Shown here piece by piece: positions 24,040 through 34,162 of a stretch of DNA of 43,880 bases (position 1 is the first letter of the stretch; every line of letters starts with the position of its first letter). The stretch is from Nocardioides sp. GTDB lineage: Bacteria > Actinomycetota > Actinomycetes > Propionibacteriales > Nocardioidaceae. The DNA is taken from the NCBI GenBank assembly GCA_025965125.1, contig JAOPXM010000115.1:1-43880 (forward strand), read 5' to 3'. The translations under genes and the position numbers were made by a program. The notes below the pieces were generated by a model that saw only the letters and a list, made by a program, of their open reading frames with translations, was not told where the DNA came from and did no database searches.

Positions 24040-27000
24040 TGGCGATGTTCGGCACCGTCCTGCGGGGGCTCCGGTCGCGGGCGCTGCTGTCGGCCGGCTC
24101 CGTGCTCCTGACGGCGCTGGCGATCGGCTCGGCGGTGCTGGCTCCGATCTTCCAGCTCGCCGTGACGAACTCCTACCTGGTCACCCGGCTCGACGAGGCC
24201 CCCAACAAGCTCACCGCGCTCACCTGGCGGTTCTCACCTGACCGCCAGGTCGACGGCTCCGCAGAGGCGTCCCGGCTGGCAGGTGCGGCCGCCGCGCGCG
24301 CCACCGGTCCGTTCGCGGCACCGCAGACCGTGCTGGAATCCGCCCGCGTCGACGCCTACGGCGGGCTCACCAAGCTGGGCGCCAAGCCCGGAGCGTGCGA
24401 CCACCTCGAGGTCCAGGGCAAGTGCCCGGACGCGGTCGGCGAGGTGATGCTGCTCGGGGCCGACCTCGACTTCACCGGGACCGAGATCGGGGACCGCGTC
24501 GACCTCGGTGCGCTCGGGAAGGTCACGGTGGTCGGCACCTACCGGGTTCCGGAGTCCGAGGCCGACTACTGGGTCAACCTCGAACGCTTCGCGAGCACGC
24601 CGCCCCACCAGTCGCGCGACGGCACGACGCCCTACCTGCCCGCACCCTGGATCACCGTCCCCGAGGCCTTCGACAAGCTCCCCGCGGACCTCTGGTCCGT
24701 GCTGGTCGATCGCCGGCTCGAGGTGCCGCCGGACCTCGAGCTGGCCGACATCGACCAGGCCGAGCGGGCGGCCGCGACCCTGGCCGGTCCGGCCAGGCCC
24801 GTGCCGGGGGGTCGGCTCAAGGGCGACTCCATCAACGACGTCGCCGGCATCGCCGACGAGGCACGGACGCAGCAGGACACGGCTCGCTCCTCGATCGCGC
24901 CCGCGGTGATCTCGCTCGTGCTGGTCGCGCTGGCCCTGCTGCTGCGTCTGCTGATGGCGGCGGCCGACCTACGGCTGCCCGAGCTGGCCCTGGCGTCGCT
25001 GCGCGGGCTCGGTCGTCGGCAGATGTGGTCGCTCGGGCTCTCCGAACCGGTGAGCCTGCTCGTCCTGTCCGTGCCGATCGGCGGGACTGTCGGGATCGGC
25101 CTGTCGCTGACGCTGGTCCGGTGGTGGCTGGTTCCGGGGCTTCCGTTGCCGCTGCCCTGGACGGCACTGCTGACCGGAGCGGCGGTCGCGGTGGCAGCCC
25201 TGGGCGTCGCGTTCCTGGCCGTGGGACTGGTGTTGCGGGTCTCGCTGTCGGAACAGCTCACCGGCGTACGCCGGCCGCGCGCCCCGGGGCGGACCGCCCT
25301 CGTCGTCCAGCTCGTGCTCGTCGCCACGGCGGCAGCGATCCTGGCCAGCAAGCTTTCGTCCGCCCGGCCGGGGGATCCCGACGTGACGGACCTGGTCCTA
25401 CCGGTGCTGCTCGCTGTCGTGGCCGGCGTGGCCGCCACCCGGCTGACGGCCGGGGTCGCGACCTGGTGGACCCGGACCAGGGCCCGCACCCGCTCCCTGC
25501 CCGGCTTCGTCGCGGCCCGGGCGATCAGCCGACGCCAGGAGGGCACCCTGGTGATCCTCCCGGTGACGGCGGCCATCGCCATCTGCGTGTTCGGGGCCGG
25601 CGTCTACGACTCGGCCGGGCAGTGGCGGGCCAGCGTCGCGGCCACCGCGGCTCCCGCTCCCGTCGTGTGGAGCTCACCCCTGCCGATGGCCAGCACCGTC
25701 GACCTCACCCACCGCCTCGACCCGGACGGCCAGTGGCTGATGGCGGCGAGCACCATGGCCACGCAGGGTCCGTCGTACACCGTCATGGACACGACGCGGC
25801 TGAGTCGGGTGGCGTCCTGGCCGGACCAGTGGACCCCGGGGGTGAGCACCGACGAGATCGCCGCCGCTCTCGGCGTGCAGGCAGTGGTGCCGACCCTCAC
25901 CGGCACCCGGGTCGGCCTCACGGTCGACCGCACCGACCTCGAGTCCGGCGACGACATCGTCGTCAGGCTGCGCCTCAATGCGCCGAACGACCGGATCCGC
26001 TACGTGTTTCTCGGTCCCTTCTCCCCGGGCACCACGAGCATCGAGGGGGCCATGTCGTTCTGCCGGGTCGGGTGTCAGCTCGAGGGGATCACCATCGGTG
26101 GCCCGGCCGCGACGACCACGCCCCTCAAGGGGGTCGTCCGTATCTCCGGCATAGCGGTCGATGGCAGGCCGGTATCGGGCGCGATCAGCGGAGCCGGGTG
26201 GTCCCGTGCCCAGGATGCCTCCGCCGGCGCGGCGATCGCGAGGGTCGAGGCCGAGGGGGAGGAACTGGTCGTGACCCTCGACTCCGAGGGGACGCCGATC
26301 ATCGCCCAGCTGTCGGCCGGGGCGATTCCGGACGCGTTGCCCGTCGTGCGCGGCGTCGACGCGGAGACGGTCGCGCGTGGAGGCGCCTCCACGGACATCG
26401 AGAGCAACTTCCCCGTCGACTCGGTGTTCACCGCTCGCAGCGTCCCACTGCTGGGGCCGATCGGCCTGCTGATCGACTACACGATGCTCGCCACCGACCG
26501 GACGCTCTACGAGCAGAACCTCCCGGTCTACGTCCTCGCCCGCGCGGACACCCCGACCTCGGTCACCAACGGCCTGCGCGACAACGGGATCACGGTCGAC
26601 ACGACGCTGGCGGAGGTCGAGAACACCCTCGACCAGAGCGCGTACGCCCTGGCCCTGCGCCTGTACGCCGTCGTCGCCGTACTCGTCCTGCTGATGGCGC
26701 TGGCCGGATTGTTCGTCAGCACCGCAGTGCAGCTCCCGTCCCGGCGCCGCGACGCGGCATCGCTGCGCGTGGTCGGCGTCTCCCGGCGGGCAGTGATGTC
26801 CGCCGTGGTTCGCGAGTTCGCCGTCGTACTCGGTGGCACGGCGGTGGCCGGCCTGGCCGCGGGAACGCTGGCGCAGTACGTCGTGCTGCGGACGGTCACC
26901 CTCGGCTACGTCCAGGACCTCACCACGCCGGCCCTGATCGCGGCGGTCGACTGGGGTCGCCTGGCGGTCCTCTCGGCCATCACGGCAGCGGTCTTCGGTG

Positions 27001-27074
27001 TGGTGGCGCTGGCCAGCGCGGCCCTGACGGTCCGGGGGGCGCGGGGCGCGACCCTGCGGGAGAACGCTCGCTAG
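24036..27074 (+). CDS. FtsX-like ABC permease 2, large
   Basis: 1012 residues. One N-terminal helix (about 12-40) is followed by an exposed domain of ~240 residues with GACDHLEVQGKCP, then a helix cluster (about 287-530) containing an FtsX unit (LPELALASLRGLGRRQMWSL), a second exposed segment of ~330 residues with LDPDGQWLMAA at 561-571 and Cys676-x3-Cys680, and a closing FtsX unit (about 870-1010: VVAVLVLLMALAGLFVSTA, then RRDAASLRVVGVSRRAVMSA). GTG 24036 overlaps the previous stop (GTGA); ATG 24039 is one codon further. Larger than permease 1 by the extra N-terminal exposed domain. Last gene of the operon. Confidence 0.87.
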   Translation: MMAMFGTVLRGLRSRALLSAGSVLLTALAIGSAVLAPIFQLAVTNSYLVTRLDEAPNKLTALTWRFSPDRQVDGSAEASRLAGAAAARATGPFAAPQTVLESARVDAYGGLTKLGAKPGACDHLEVQGKCPDAVGEVMLLGADLDFTGTEIGDRVDLGALGKVTVVGTYRVPESEADYWVNLERFASTPPHQSRDGTTPYLPAPWITVPEAFDKLPADLWSVLVDRRLEVPPDLELADIDQAERAAATLAGPARPVPGGRLKGDSINDVAGIADEARTQQDTARSSIAPAVISLVLVALALLLRLLMAAADLRLPELALASLRGLGRRQMWSLGLSEPVSLLVLSVPIGGTVGIGLSLTLVRWWLVPGLPLPLPWTALLTGAAVAVAALGVAFLAVGLVLRVSLSEQLTGVRRPRAPGRTALVVQLVLVATAAAILASKLSSARPGDPDVTDLVLPVLLAVVAGVAATRLTAGVATWWTRTRARTRSLPGFVAARAISRRQEGTLVILPVTAAIAICVFGAGVYDSAGQWRASVAATAAPAPVVWSSPLPMASTVDLTHRLDPDGQWLMAASTMATQGPSYTVMDTTRLSRVASWPDQWTPGVSTDEIAAALGVQAVVPTLTGTRVGLTVDRTDLESGDDIVVRLRLNAPNDRIRYVFLGPFSPGTTSIEGAMSFCRVGCQLEGITIGGPAATTTPLKGVVRISGIAVDGRPVSGAISGAGWSRAQDASAGAAIARVEAEGEELVVTLDSEGTPIIAQLSAGAIPDALPVVRGVDAETVARGGASTDIESNFPVDSVFTARSVPLLGPIGLLIDYTMLATDRTLYEQNLPVYVLARADTPTSVTNGLRDNGITVDTTLAEVENTLDQSAYALALRLYAVVAVLVLLMALAGLFVSTAVQLPSRRRDAASLRVVGVSRRAVMSAVVREFAVVLGGTAVAGLAAGTLAQYVVLRTVTLGYVQDLTTPALIAAVDWGRLAVLSAITAAVFGVVALASAALTVRGARGATLRENAR

Positions 27075-27219
27075 TCGTGCCCGCGCCCCGATCTCAGGTC
27101 GGGATGGGCTGGTCGTCCTCTCGTGGGCCGAAGGCGCAGAGCCCGTCCAGCACCGGCTTCCAGAACCGTGGGGCGGACATCCCCCCGAGACTGGAAACTG
27201 GGACGACTTTCGGAAAGGC

Positions 27220-27247
27220 TGTCGTTTCCGTCGCACCTTCTTCGTAG
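27220..27247 (+). promoter_or_regulatory. Possible ECF42-type promoter upstream of the DGPF gene
   Basis: TGTCGT (27220-27225), 17-base spacer, then CGTAG (27243-27247), about 49 bases before the DGPF/YCII start. As I recall, ECF42-controlled DGPF promoters carry TGTCGA at -35 and a CGTC/CGA-like -10. One base differs at -35. This would make the sigma factor autoregulated. The remainder of 27075-27295 shows only a weak CCCGA/TCGGG hairpin just after the ABC operon. Confidence 0.4.
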
Positions 27248-27295
27248 AGGGAGTGAGAGGCAGCCAACCGGCCGCCCGCACCAGGAGGTATCCCC

Positions 27296-27661
27296 ATGTC
27301 GCAGTACCTGCTCTCCGTGCACCACACCCCCGACGACCCCATGCTCGCCCTGACCCCCGAGGAGGTGCAGCCGGTCTTCGAGGCTGTCGACAGGTTCAAC
27401 AAGATGCTCATGGACCAGGGCATCTGGGTGTTCGGCGGCGGCCTGCACCCGATCGAGGCGTCCACCGTCGTCGACGGCACCGGCGACGAACCGATCTTCA
27501 CCGACGGCCCGTTCGCGGAGTCGAAGGAGTGGATGGGCGGCTTCTGGGTCATCGAGGCACCCGACCTGGACGCGGCACTGAAGCTGGCTGCCGAGGGTTC
27601 GAAGGCATGCCAGGGCAAGGTCGAGGTCCGTCCGTTCCAGGACGAGCCCCCGGCCGCCTGA
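27296..27661 (+). CDS. YCII-related DGPF-domain protein
   Basis: 121-residue protein with the family's name-giving motif FTDGPFAESKEWMGGFWVIE (about 69-88). DGPF/YCII proteins are dimeric alpha-beta barrels of unknown biochemical role that in actinobacteria are almost always encoded beside an ECF42 sigma factor, as here. ATG 27296 follows AGGAGG with an 8-base gap. The sigma gene begins 10 bases after the stop, so both are one operon and the DGPF protein is a likely target and partner of that regulator. Confidence 0.94.
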   Translation: MSQYLLSVHHTPDDPMLALTPEEVQPVFEAVDRFNKMLMDQGIWVFGGGLHPIEASTVVDGTGDEPIFTDGPFAESKEWMGGFWVIEAPDLDAALKLAAEGSKACQGKVEVRPFQDEPPAA

Positions 27662-27670
27662 GACCTGTCC

Positions 27671-28912
27671 GTGGACGCGACACTCGCGATCGAACGGATC
27701 TACCGCGACGAGTACGGCCGGATCGTCGCGTCGCTGGTCCGCCGCTTCGGTGACATCGACATCGCCGAGGAGGCGGCCGGCGAGGCACTGCTCGCCGCCG
27801 TGGAGAAGTGGCCGGCCGACGGCGTACCTCCCAATCCGGGGGGCTGGCTGACGACGACGGCCCGCAACAGGGCGATCGACAAGATCCGTCGCGAGTCGCA
27901 CCGCGACGCCAAGCACCAGGCAGCCCTGATGCTGAACCCGACTTCTGGAGACGACGACGTGGCCGACAAGGACACCGGACTGGTCGAGGACGACCGGCTC
28001 CGCCTGATCTTCACCTGTTGCCATCCCGCCCTCGCTCCCGAGGCGCGGGTGGCCCTCACGCTCCGACTCCTCGGCGGCCTCACGGTCGCGGAGATAGCCC
28101 GGGCGTTCCTGGTCCCAGAGACCACGATGGCCCAGCGGATCACCCGTGCGAAGGCCAAGATCAAGAACGCACACATCCCGTACCGGGTGCCCGACGGAGT
28201 CGATCTCACCCGGCGTCTGGCGGGCGTGCTGGCCGTCATCTACCTGGTCTACAACGAGGGCTACCTGTCCGGCTCGGGGGATGCGGACATCCGTGACGAG
28301 CTGACCGGAGAGGCGATCCGGCTCGGCCGGATCCTGCGGCAGCTCCTACCCACGGACCCGGAGGTAGCCGGCCTGCTCGCGCTGATGCTGCTCACCGAGT
28401 CCCGTCGACACGTCCGGCTGGCCGCCGGCGAGCTCGTCCCGCTGCACGAGCAGGACCGTGGGGGCTGGGACCGGACGCTGATAGCCGAGGGCCATGACCT
28501 GGTTCGCGAGTGCCTCGCACTCAACCGGCCCGGGCAGTACCAGCTTTTGGCAGCGGTCAATGCGGTCCACACCGATGCGCCCACGGCCGCCGACACCGAC
28601 TGGGGCCAGATCGTGACGCTCTACTCCCAGCTGTACGCCGTCGCGCCGAGCCCGATCGTGACGCTCAACCGGGCAGTCGCGGTGGCCGAGCTCGACGGAG
28701 CGGAGGTCGCCCTCGCGGAGGTCGACCGCCTCGACCTGACCGGCTACCACGCCTGGCACGCCACCCGGGCCGACCTGCTGCGCCGACTCGGTCGTAGCGC
28801 GGACGCCCGGGCGGCGTACGACGCGGCCATCGCGGCGACCGAGAACGAGGCGGAGCGGGCCTACCTGTCCCGACGACGCGGAAGCCTGGCTGGGCTGGAG
28901 GGGCCACCCTAG
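27671..28912 (+). CDS. ECF42-group RNA polymerase sigma factor
   Basis: 413 residues. Sigma region 2 spans about 5-75 (IERIYRDEYGRIVASLVRRF, then NPGGWLTTTARNRAIDKIRR), region 4 about 110-165 (LTLRLLGGLTVAEIARAFLV, TMAQRITRAKAKIK). A long C-terminal extension (about 180-413) begins RLAGVLAVIYLVYNEGYL and ends in TPR-like helices; this extension is diagnostic of the ECF42 group (SigJ-unlike, no anti-sigma partner nearby) and is thought to set activity. GTG start, weak ribosome site. Its stop codon overlaps the -10 box of the next gene. Confidence 0.93.
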   Translation: MDATLAIERIYRDEYGRIVASLVRRFGDIDIAEEAAGEALLAAVEKWPADGVPPNPGGWLTTTARNRAIDKIRRESHRDAKHQAALMLNPTSGDDDVADKDTGLVEDDRLRLIFTCCHPALAPEARVALTLRLLGGLTVAEIARAFLVPETTMAQRITRAKAKIKNAHIPYRVPDGVDLTRRLAGVLAVIYLVYNEGYLSGSGDADIRDELTGEAIRLGRILRQLLPTDPEVAGLLALMLLTESRRHVRLAAGELVPLHEQDRGGWDRTLIAEGHDLVRECLALNRPGQYQLLAAVNAVHTDAPTAADTDWGQIVTLYSQLYAVAPSPIVTLNRAVAVAELDGAEVALAEVDRLDLTGYHAWHATRADLLRRLGRSADARAAYDAAIAATENEAERAYLSRRRGSLAGLEGPP

Positions 28913-28915
28913 GCT
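28910..28915 (+). promoter_or_regulatory. -10 element of the M3 peptidase gene, inside the sigma stop codon
   Basis: TAGGCT at 28910-28915: its first three bases are the TAG stop of the sigma factor gene, and GTG of the peptidase follows 6 bases later. This gives the peptidase an independent, leaderless promoter although it is only 9 bases from the sigma gene. Confidence 0.5.
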
Positions 28916-28921
28916 GGTCCG

Positions 28922-30847
<1,926 letters not shown>

Positions 30848-30963
30848 GTCGCTGACGACCGTCGTCGCCCGGCCTTCGCTCAGCGGGTTTCGGGGCCGGC
30901 ACCGGGCGCCCTCCGCGACGAACGCCGGGTGTCCGTTGAGTTCGGGCACGTCTCGACGTACGC

Positions 30964-30979
30964 TCACGATATATCGCGA
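30964..30979. promoter_or_regulatory. Palindrome upstream of padR, candidate operator
   Basis: TCACGATATATCGCGA: a perfect CGATATATCG core (30967-30976) with one mismatched pair outside it and matching TC/GA ends. It is AT-rich in a GC-rich background, 68 bases before the padR start. PadR-type repressors bind such AT-rich dyads. The rest of 30848-31046 shows no gene. Confidence 0.55.
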
Positions 30980-31046
30980 ACAGTCGCCGATAGTCACCCG
31001 GGCTGCCCGACAGACCGCGGTACCCGATCCGGAAGGAGTCCTTGTC

Positions 31047-31781
31047 ATGGGACACAAGGGATTCAACAGACAGTGGGCTCGCTACGCCGAAGAGCAGTGG
31101 GACCAGCACCGACACGGGGCCGGGGCGTGGAGTGCCTGGGGCGGCGGACCCGGACGGGGCCGATCCGGCCACCAGGGCCCCCCGCCGTGGGTGTCGGGAC
31201 TCTTCGGCCTCGCCCAGGGCGAGCAGCGCCGAGGTCCGCGGGTCCGGCGCGGCGACGTCCGGGCCGCCATCCTCGACGTGCTCCGCATGTCGGGCGAGAC
31301 CGGCGAACCGGTCAACGGCTACCAGGTCATCCAGCAGATCTCCGAGCGGAGCAACGGCGCCTGGCGCCCCAGCCCTGGCTCGGTCTACCCGACCGTCCAG
31401 CAGCTCGAGGACGAGGGCCTGGTCGAGAGCGACGACGAGCGCGGCCGCCGCAGCCTGAAGCTGACTGCAGCCGGGCAGGAGTACGTCGCTGCCAACCCCG
31501 ACGAGCTCGCGGCCGTGTGGGCTCCGTTCGAGGAGCCCGACCGTGAGGAGCAGGGCACCGGGTTCGGCGACCTGAAGCCGGAGATCGGCCAGGTCATGGG
31601 CGCGGTGTGGCAGATCGTCACCACCGGATCGTCCCAACAACGCCGAGCCGCCGTCGACATCCTGGTCGAGACCCGTCGCAAGCTGTACGGCGTCCTGGCT
31701 GACGGCGACGACGCCGAGCCGGACGCCGAGTTCGACACCGACTCGGACGCCGGTGACCCCGACGAGGGTGACGCGAGATGA
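31047..31781 (+). CDS. PadR family transcriptional regulator
   Basis: 244 residues. A Gly/Trp/His-rich N-terminal stretch (1-65, including AWSAWGGGPGRGRSG) precedes the winged helix: RRGDVRAAILDVLRMS (about 70-85), NGYQVIQQISERS and GSVYPTVQQLEDEGLV (about 112-127), the standard PadR signature. The acidic tail (DDAEPDAEFDTDSDAGDPDE) is unusual. ATG 31047 has GGAAGGAG with a good spacer. The DUF1707 gene overlaps by ATGA, and the palindrome at 30964-30979 is a likely operator. Probably an autoregulated stress- or membrane-sensing repressor of these two genes. Confidence 0.92.
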   Translation: MGHKGFNRQWARYAEEQWDQHRHGAGAWSAWGGGPGRGRSGHQGPPPWVSGLFGLAQGEQRRGPRVRRGDVRAAILDVLRMSGETGEPVNGYQVIQQISERSNGAWRPSPGSVYPTVQQLEDEGLVESDDERGRRSLKLTAAGQEYVAANPDELAAVWAPFEEPDREEQGTGFGDLKPEIGQVMGAVWQIVTTGSSQQRRAAVDILVETRRKLYGVLADGDDAEPDAEFDTDSDAGDPDEGDAR

Positions 31782-32170
31782 GTCAGCACCACGTGCGGAT
31801 CGGCGACGTCGAGCGTGACCGGGCCGCGGCGGCCCTCGGTGAGCACTTCGCCCAGGGCCGACTGACCCTCGACGAGCACACGGAACGCCTCGACCAGATC
31901 TGGTCGGCCCGCACCCAGGGCGACCTCGAGCCGGTCTTCCGGGACCTGCCGGGCCAGGCAGCCCGAGCGAGCTCCTCGCGGCCGGGCCGCAGCACGTGGC
32001 CGGGCGGCTTCCGCTCGGTCCGACGCGGCCTGCCGTTCCCGCTCTTCCCGGTGTTCGCGTTCCTCGTGGTCCTGACGATCGTCACCCACATCCCGATCAT
32101 CCTGGTCGGGCTGCTGGTCTTCTGGGTGCTCACGTCGCGGCGTCAACACCGCTGGTCAACGCGTCACTGA
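31778..32170 (+). CDS. DUF1707 domain membrane protein
   Basis: 130 residues. The N-terminal DUF1707 domain (VRIGDVERDRAAAALGEHFA, then DEHTERLDQIWSARTQGDLE, about residues 6-55) is a short helical unit common in actinobacterial membrane and cell-envelope proteins. A single hydrophobic stretch near 86-118 (FPVFAFLVVLTIVTHIPIIL and on) would anchor it once or twice, followed by a basic tail. It is translationally coupled to padR (ATGA overlap), so it is the probable target of that regulator. Function unknown. Confidence 0.88.
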   Translation: MSQHHVRIGDVERDRAAAALGEHFAQGRLTLDEHTERLDQIWSARTQGDLEPVFRDLPGQAARASSSRPGRSTWPGGFRSVRRGLPFPLFPVFAFLVVLTIVTHIPIILVGLLVFWVLTSRRQHRWSTRH

Positions 32171-32205
32171 TCACGCCAGCAGGGGCGCTCACATGCATGC
32201 GGGGC

Positions 32206-32221
32206 GGTGACTTGGGTCACA
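32206..32221. promoter_or_regulatory. Crp-like binding site upstream of the symporter operon
   Basis: GGTGA-CTTGGG-TCACA, one mismatch from the Crp consensus TGTGA-N6-TCACA, 30 bases before the DUF3311 start. cAMP-receptor control of a carboxylate symporter would fit carbon regulation. No experimental support. Confidence 0.55.
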
Positions 32222-32250
32222 GCAAGGTCAACTGACCCGGAGGTTCATCC

Positions 32251-32499
32251 ATGTCCGACGCATCCCCTGGCGCCCGAAGGTCCTCGCGCGGACTCTGGCT
32301 CCTCATCTACCTGCTGCTCCTGCCGGCGGCCGTCGTCCCGCTTCTCGTCCCGCTCTACGACAAGACCGACCCGACGTTGCTCGGCTTTCCCTTCTACTAC
32401 TGGTTCCAGTTCGCGCTGATCCCCTGCGCAGCGGTGCTCACGCTCACGGCCTACCTCGTCTCGAAGGTGGCTGACGAGCGCGATCGGGGCGAGCGATGA
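32251..32499 (+). CDS. DUF3311 protein, small partner of the symporter
   Basis: 82 residues, two hydrophobic helices (about 15-35 and 48-72) with the family motif FPFYYWFQFALIP (about 46-58). DUF3311 proteins are found immediately upstream of SSS-family sodium symporters, and the next gene starts inside its last codons (ATGA overlap). Probably an accessory subunit that helps assembly or stability of the transporter. Ribosome site GGAGG about 8 bases upstream of ATG 32251. Confidence 0.9.
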   Translation: MSDASPGARRSSRGLWLLIYLLLLPAAVVPLLVPLYDKTDPTLLGFPFYYWFQFALIPCAAVLTLTAYLVSKVADERDRGER

Positions 32500-34133
32500 A
32501 CGGCGTCGCGGTCAGCGTCTTCGTCTTCCTCTTCCTGCTCGTCACCGTGCTCGGTTTCGCGGCCGCGCGCTGGCGCCGGGCTTCCTCGCTGGACACGCTC
32601 GACGAGTGGGGCCTGGGTGGCCGCGGCTTCGGCACGTTCATTGCCTGGTTCCTGATCGGCGGCGACATCTACACGGCGTACACGTTCATCGCCGTGCCCG
32701 CGACCCTGTACGCCGGCAGCGTGGTCGGGTTCTTCGCGGTGCCGTACACCATCGTGGTCTACCCGTTGATCTTCCTGTTCCTGCCGCGACTCTGGTCCGT
32801 CTCGCACCGGCACGGCTATGTCACGCCGGCCGACTTCGTGGAGGGTCGCTACGACAGCAAGCCGCTCGCCCTGGCGGTGGCGGTGACCGGGATCCTCGCC
32901 ACGATGCCGTACATCGCCCTCCAGCTGGTCGGCATGCAGGTGGTGCTCGAGGTGATGGGCATCGGCTCCAGCAGCGACAACTGGTTCGTCAAGGACCTGC
33001 CGCTGTTCCTGGCGTTCGCCGTGCTGGCGGCCTACACCTACTCGTCCGGTCTCCGGGCACCTGCGCTGATCGCGTTCGTCAAGGACACGCTGATCTACCT
33101 GGTGATCATCGTCGCGGTGATCTACCTGCCGTCCCAGGTAGGTGGCTGGGACAGCGTCTTCACCGCGGCCAAGGACAGCTTCGCCTCGTTCAACGGCGAC
33201 AACGCGGATGCGATCGCGTCCGGCACGGCCCAGGGCAAGGGTGTGATCCCGCCGGCGGCAGCGCACTGGGCCTACGCGTCGCTCGCCCTCGGCTCGGCGC
33301 TCGCACTGTTCATGTATCCCCACTCGATCACCGGTGTCCTGTCGACGCGCAGCCGCCGGGTGATCCGGCAGAACGCCGCTCTGCTGCCGGCGTACTCCTT
33401 CCTGCTCGGCCTGCTCGCGCTCCTCGGTTTCGTCGCGATCGCAGCGGGGGTCAAGGTCGAGAACGCCCAGCAGGCGGTGCCGCAGCTGTTCGAGCAGGAG
33501 TTCCCGCCGTGGTTCGCCGGGGTGGCGTTCGCAGCGATCGTGATCGGTGCCCTCGTGCCGGCCGCGATCATGTCGATAGCAGCGGCGAACCTGTGGACCC
33601 GCAACATCTACCGGGCCTTCATCAACCCCGACGCCACCCCGAAGCAGGAGGCGACCCAGAGCAAGGTGATCTCGCTGGTCGTGAAGTTCGGGGCCCTGGT
33701 CTTCGTGCTGGCCCTGCCGAACCAGTTCGCCATCAACCTCCAGCTGCTCGGCGGGGTCTGGATCCTGCAGACGCTGCCCGCGATCGTCGTCGGGCTCTAC
33801 ACACGGTGGTTCCACCGGTGGGCGCTGCTTGCCGGGTGGGCGGTCGGATTCGGCTACGGCACCTGGCTCGCCTACGGCGTCGAGGTCCCGGGCGACCCGG
33901 GCAGCCACTTCGGCGGGCCGCTCGTCCTCTTCCCGGGCACGCAGACCAAGGTGTACATCGCGCTGATCGCATTCCTGCTCAACCTGCTGGTCGCCGTCGT
34001 GCTGACGCTCGTCTTCCGAACGCTCAAGGTCGATGCCGGCACCGACAGGACCCGTGCGAGCGACTACACGGTCGAGGCCGGTGATCCCGGCGTGGAAGCC
34101 GAGGTGGATCCGCACCGGCCGGCCCATGCGTGA
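32496..34133 (+). CDS. Sodium:solute symporter (SSS family, monocarboxylate-type)
   Basis: 545 residues with about thirteen helices. Typical SSS sequences are seen: LGGRGFGTFIAWFLIGGDIYTAYTF near residue 42 is split here into LGGRGFGTFIAWFL and GGDIYTAYTF, then RLWSVSHRHGYVTPADFVEG (about 97-116) and a sodium-site region AIVIGALVPAAIMSIAAANL near 348. Close to actinobacterial MctP-like monocarboxylate permeases, so pyruvate/lactate/acetate-type substrates are plausible but not proven. Overlaps DUF3311 by ATGA; operon probably under the Crp-like site at 32206-32221. Confidence 0.9.
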   Translation: MNGVAVSVFVFLFLLVTVLGFAAARWRRASSLDTLDEWGLGGRGFGTFIAWFLIGGDIYTAYTFIAVPATLYAGSVVGFFAVPYTIVVYPLIFLFLPRLWSVSHRHGYVTPADFVEGRYDSKPLALAVAVTGILATMPYIALQLVGMQVVLEVMGIGSSSDNWFVKDLPLFLAFAVLAAYTYSSGLRAPALIAFVKDTLIYLVIIVAVIYLPSQVGGWDSVFTAAKDSFASFNGDNADAIASGTAQGKGVIPPAAAHWAYASLALGSALALFMYPHSITGVLSTRSRRVIRQNAALLPAYSFLLGLLALLGFVAIAAGVKVENAQQAVPQLFEQEFPPWFAGVAFAAIVIGALVPAAIMSIAAANLWTRNIYRAFINPDATPKQEATQSKVISLVVKFGALVFVLALPNQFAINLQLLGGVWILQTLPAIVVGLYTRWFHRWALLAGWAVGFGYGTWLAYGVEVPGDPGSHFGGPLVLFPGTQTKVYIALIAFLLNLLVAVVLTLVFRTLKVDAGTDRTRASDYTVEAGDPGVEAEVDPHRPAHA

Positions 34134-34149
34134 CAGGGCTACCCATCAG

Positions 34150-34155
34150 TAGGCT
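34150..34155 (+). promoter_or_regulatory. -10 element of the acyl-CoA dehydrogenase gene
   Basis: TAGGCT 7 bases before GTG at 34163, with no Shine-Dalgarno sequence in between except a too-close GAGG. It supports 34163 as the start and predicts a leaderless mRNA. The in-frame GTG at 34130, overlapping the symporter stop, would place this promoter inside the coding region. Confidence 0.55.
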
Positions 34156-34162
34156 CGAGGGC

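Noticed and set aside
24395-27247. 950-residue open frame on the plus strand within permease 2
   Set aside because: Shadow frame of the FtsX-like gene with Arg/Gly/Ala-rich composition and no domain.
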